From the NCBI GenBank assembly GCA_003427395.1, contig BFEA01000124.1, positions 2,973,770 through 2,999,362 of the forward strand: a DNA stretch of 25,593 nucleotides, given 5' to 3'. Made by a program: the position numbers and the translations under genes. Under the pieces are notes generated by a model. The model worked only from the letters and a program-made list of their open reading frames with translations, was not told the DNA's origin and did no database searches. Source of the DNA: Chara braunii. Its lineage: Eukaryota; Streptophyta; Charophyceae; Charales; Characeae. The first letter of the stretch is position 1. The number at the start of each line of letters is the position of its first letter. Shown here in pieces: positions 24,749 to 25,593 of the stretch.

Positions 24749-25241
24749 CAGGCAAAACCTAATGTAAAGCGCTGCGACAGCAAGTTAGGCATGGGGGCCT
24801 ACTGACAAGGGGTTGGATTGTAGATCCCCGGTCAGGGCGAACTGCTTCCGGGGTTCGAAAGATGCTAAGGATGGTTTTCGGCAAGAAAGTATCAGGAGAC
24901 CATGCAGCACATTGTTATGGGATGCCAAATAGTGTCCAGATTATGGAGACGGTGGGATGCAGTGCGCAAGATGATCAAGGGTGGGTGGGAGTGGCCATGG
25001 TCCCGAAATGTGACTTTCCTGGGCCCAGATCCTATGATTCTATCTGGTGCCGGTGGTCTGGGAAGGGCAGAAACCAGTTAGGATCTCATACTTGTACATT
25101 GTCGATGTTTGCACCTGGGACGCATCACAGTAGGTTGGTTGCTGTAGACAGCCAGATGCACCTCGGTGTGGAGGGGGTGCGAATGGGAGAGGCAAAACTG
25201 CAAAGAAGCAACACAGTAACAAGTGGGAGCAAAGAGAGACT
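24749..25241. other. Unassigned sequence with a 127-codon open frame
   Basis: A plus-strand frame from ATG 24862 to 25245 runs into the GA microsatellite. It has scattered Cys, His and Gly but no domain I recognise. I do not call it as a gene. Confidence 0.35.

Positions 25242-25323
<82 letters not shown>
25242..25323 (+). repeat. (GA)n microsatellite
   Basis: About 80 bp of GA with a single slip (GAGGAG) near 25283. Ser-Leu frames on the minus strand are products of the repeat. Confidence 0.98.
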
Positions 25324-25327
<4 letters not shown>

Positions 25328-25593
25328 TAGCAATAAAAAGGCGGTGGACAACCTCGGCGCTTTTGAAGTGCAAGTACAATGAAATGAGAAAGTCAAGTGG
25401 TCATTATTTATTGCGAGAGAGAGGAAACGTAAGAAGAAAGAAAAAGATGCTGAGTGAATTGTTGGTTGTTAATCGAGTCAATTGTTGTTTGTTGTTTTCC
25501 GTTGGAAAACTCTACATCGGCAAAAACAAAACAAGTTTGTGACACACCTATGCGAAAAAAACACCCCCCTACCAGCCAAAAAAAAAAAAAAAA
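25324..25593. other. Unassigned sequence ending in an A-run
   Basis: No supported gene. TTG/TTGT-rich text lies at 25458-25500. The window ends in 15 As (25579-25593), cut by the window edge. Confidence 0.5.

Noticed and set aside
24770-24860. tRNA or SINE in the GGGGTT/GGGGTTCGAAAG region near 24.8 kb
   Set aside because: A B-box-like word is present, but no A box lies at the right distance and no arms pair.

Overview
This is a repeat-rich, eukaryotic nuclear sequence with scattered N bases and very long microsatellites. There are no bacterial operons or compact genes. A streptophyte (plant or charophyte alga) is the most likely source: U6 snRNA-like copies match the plant/universal U6 core, and three plant-type telomere units (TTTAGGG) abut one of them. 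The taxon is an inference; nothing in the window names a species.

Region 1 (1-6340) is the most interesting. It holds parts of a tandemly repeated unit of several kilobases. In order, a unit appears to contain (a) a protein-coding module with a Josephin-like cysteine-protease half domain followed by four RING-like zinc fingers, (b) an AT/CT-rich 'tail' of about 700 bp, and (c) a region of about 600-800 bp ending in a type III hammerhead self-cleaving ribozyme. Two tails (2041-2728, 4446-5150), two hammerhead regions (365-950, 5150-5985) and two coding modules (1282-1980, 2750-4161) are present. The first coding module is 5'-truncated at a (CA)n tract but has an open C-terminal frame. The second has the fuller domain order but carries four in-frame stops and later frameshifts. 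The hammerhead at 5901-5956 keeps every core nucleotide. The one at 883-938 has a C-to-U change in the core and a GUU cleavage triplet. A MITE with ~75-bp inverted repeats lies immediately after the stop codon of the second coding copy.

Region 2 (6340-10320) is intergenic-looking and made of dispersed repeats. It has a repeat family in opposite orientations (6776-7016 and 8313-8590), an element with nested inverted repeats (7280-7690), a tRNA-derived SINE-like head (8690-8757), and three tandem ~200-bp units (8941-9544).

Region 3 (10320-18200) carries four copies of one palindromic MITE family, each exactly 111 bp between matching ends. It also has a cysteine-rich tandem duplication ending at a good splice donor (12182-12419), a decayed LINE ORF2 C-terminus on the minus strand (about 14340-15660), long CT/GA/CA microsatellites, a CTCTGTTTTG minisatellite, and two copies of a tRNA-derived SINE.

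Region 4 (18200-25593) has a small cluster of U6 snRNA-like copies on the minus strand, the first fused at its 3' end to telomere repeats. It also has a SINE with a recognisable target-site duplication (20226-20418), another SINE copy carrying an expanded GGGGCT array, several candidate exons with good splice signals (best: 19579-19812), short tandem duplications, and a GA microsatellite. No complete, confidently named host protein gene is present. Most coding signal is partial, exonic or decayed.
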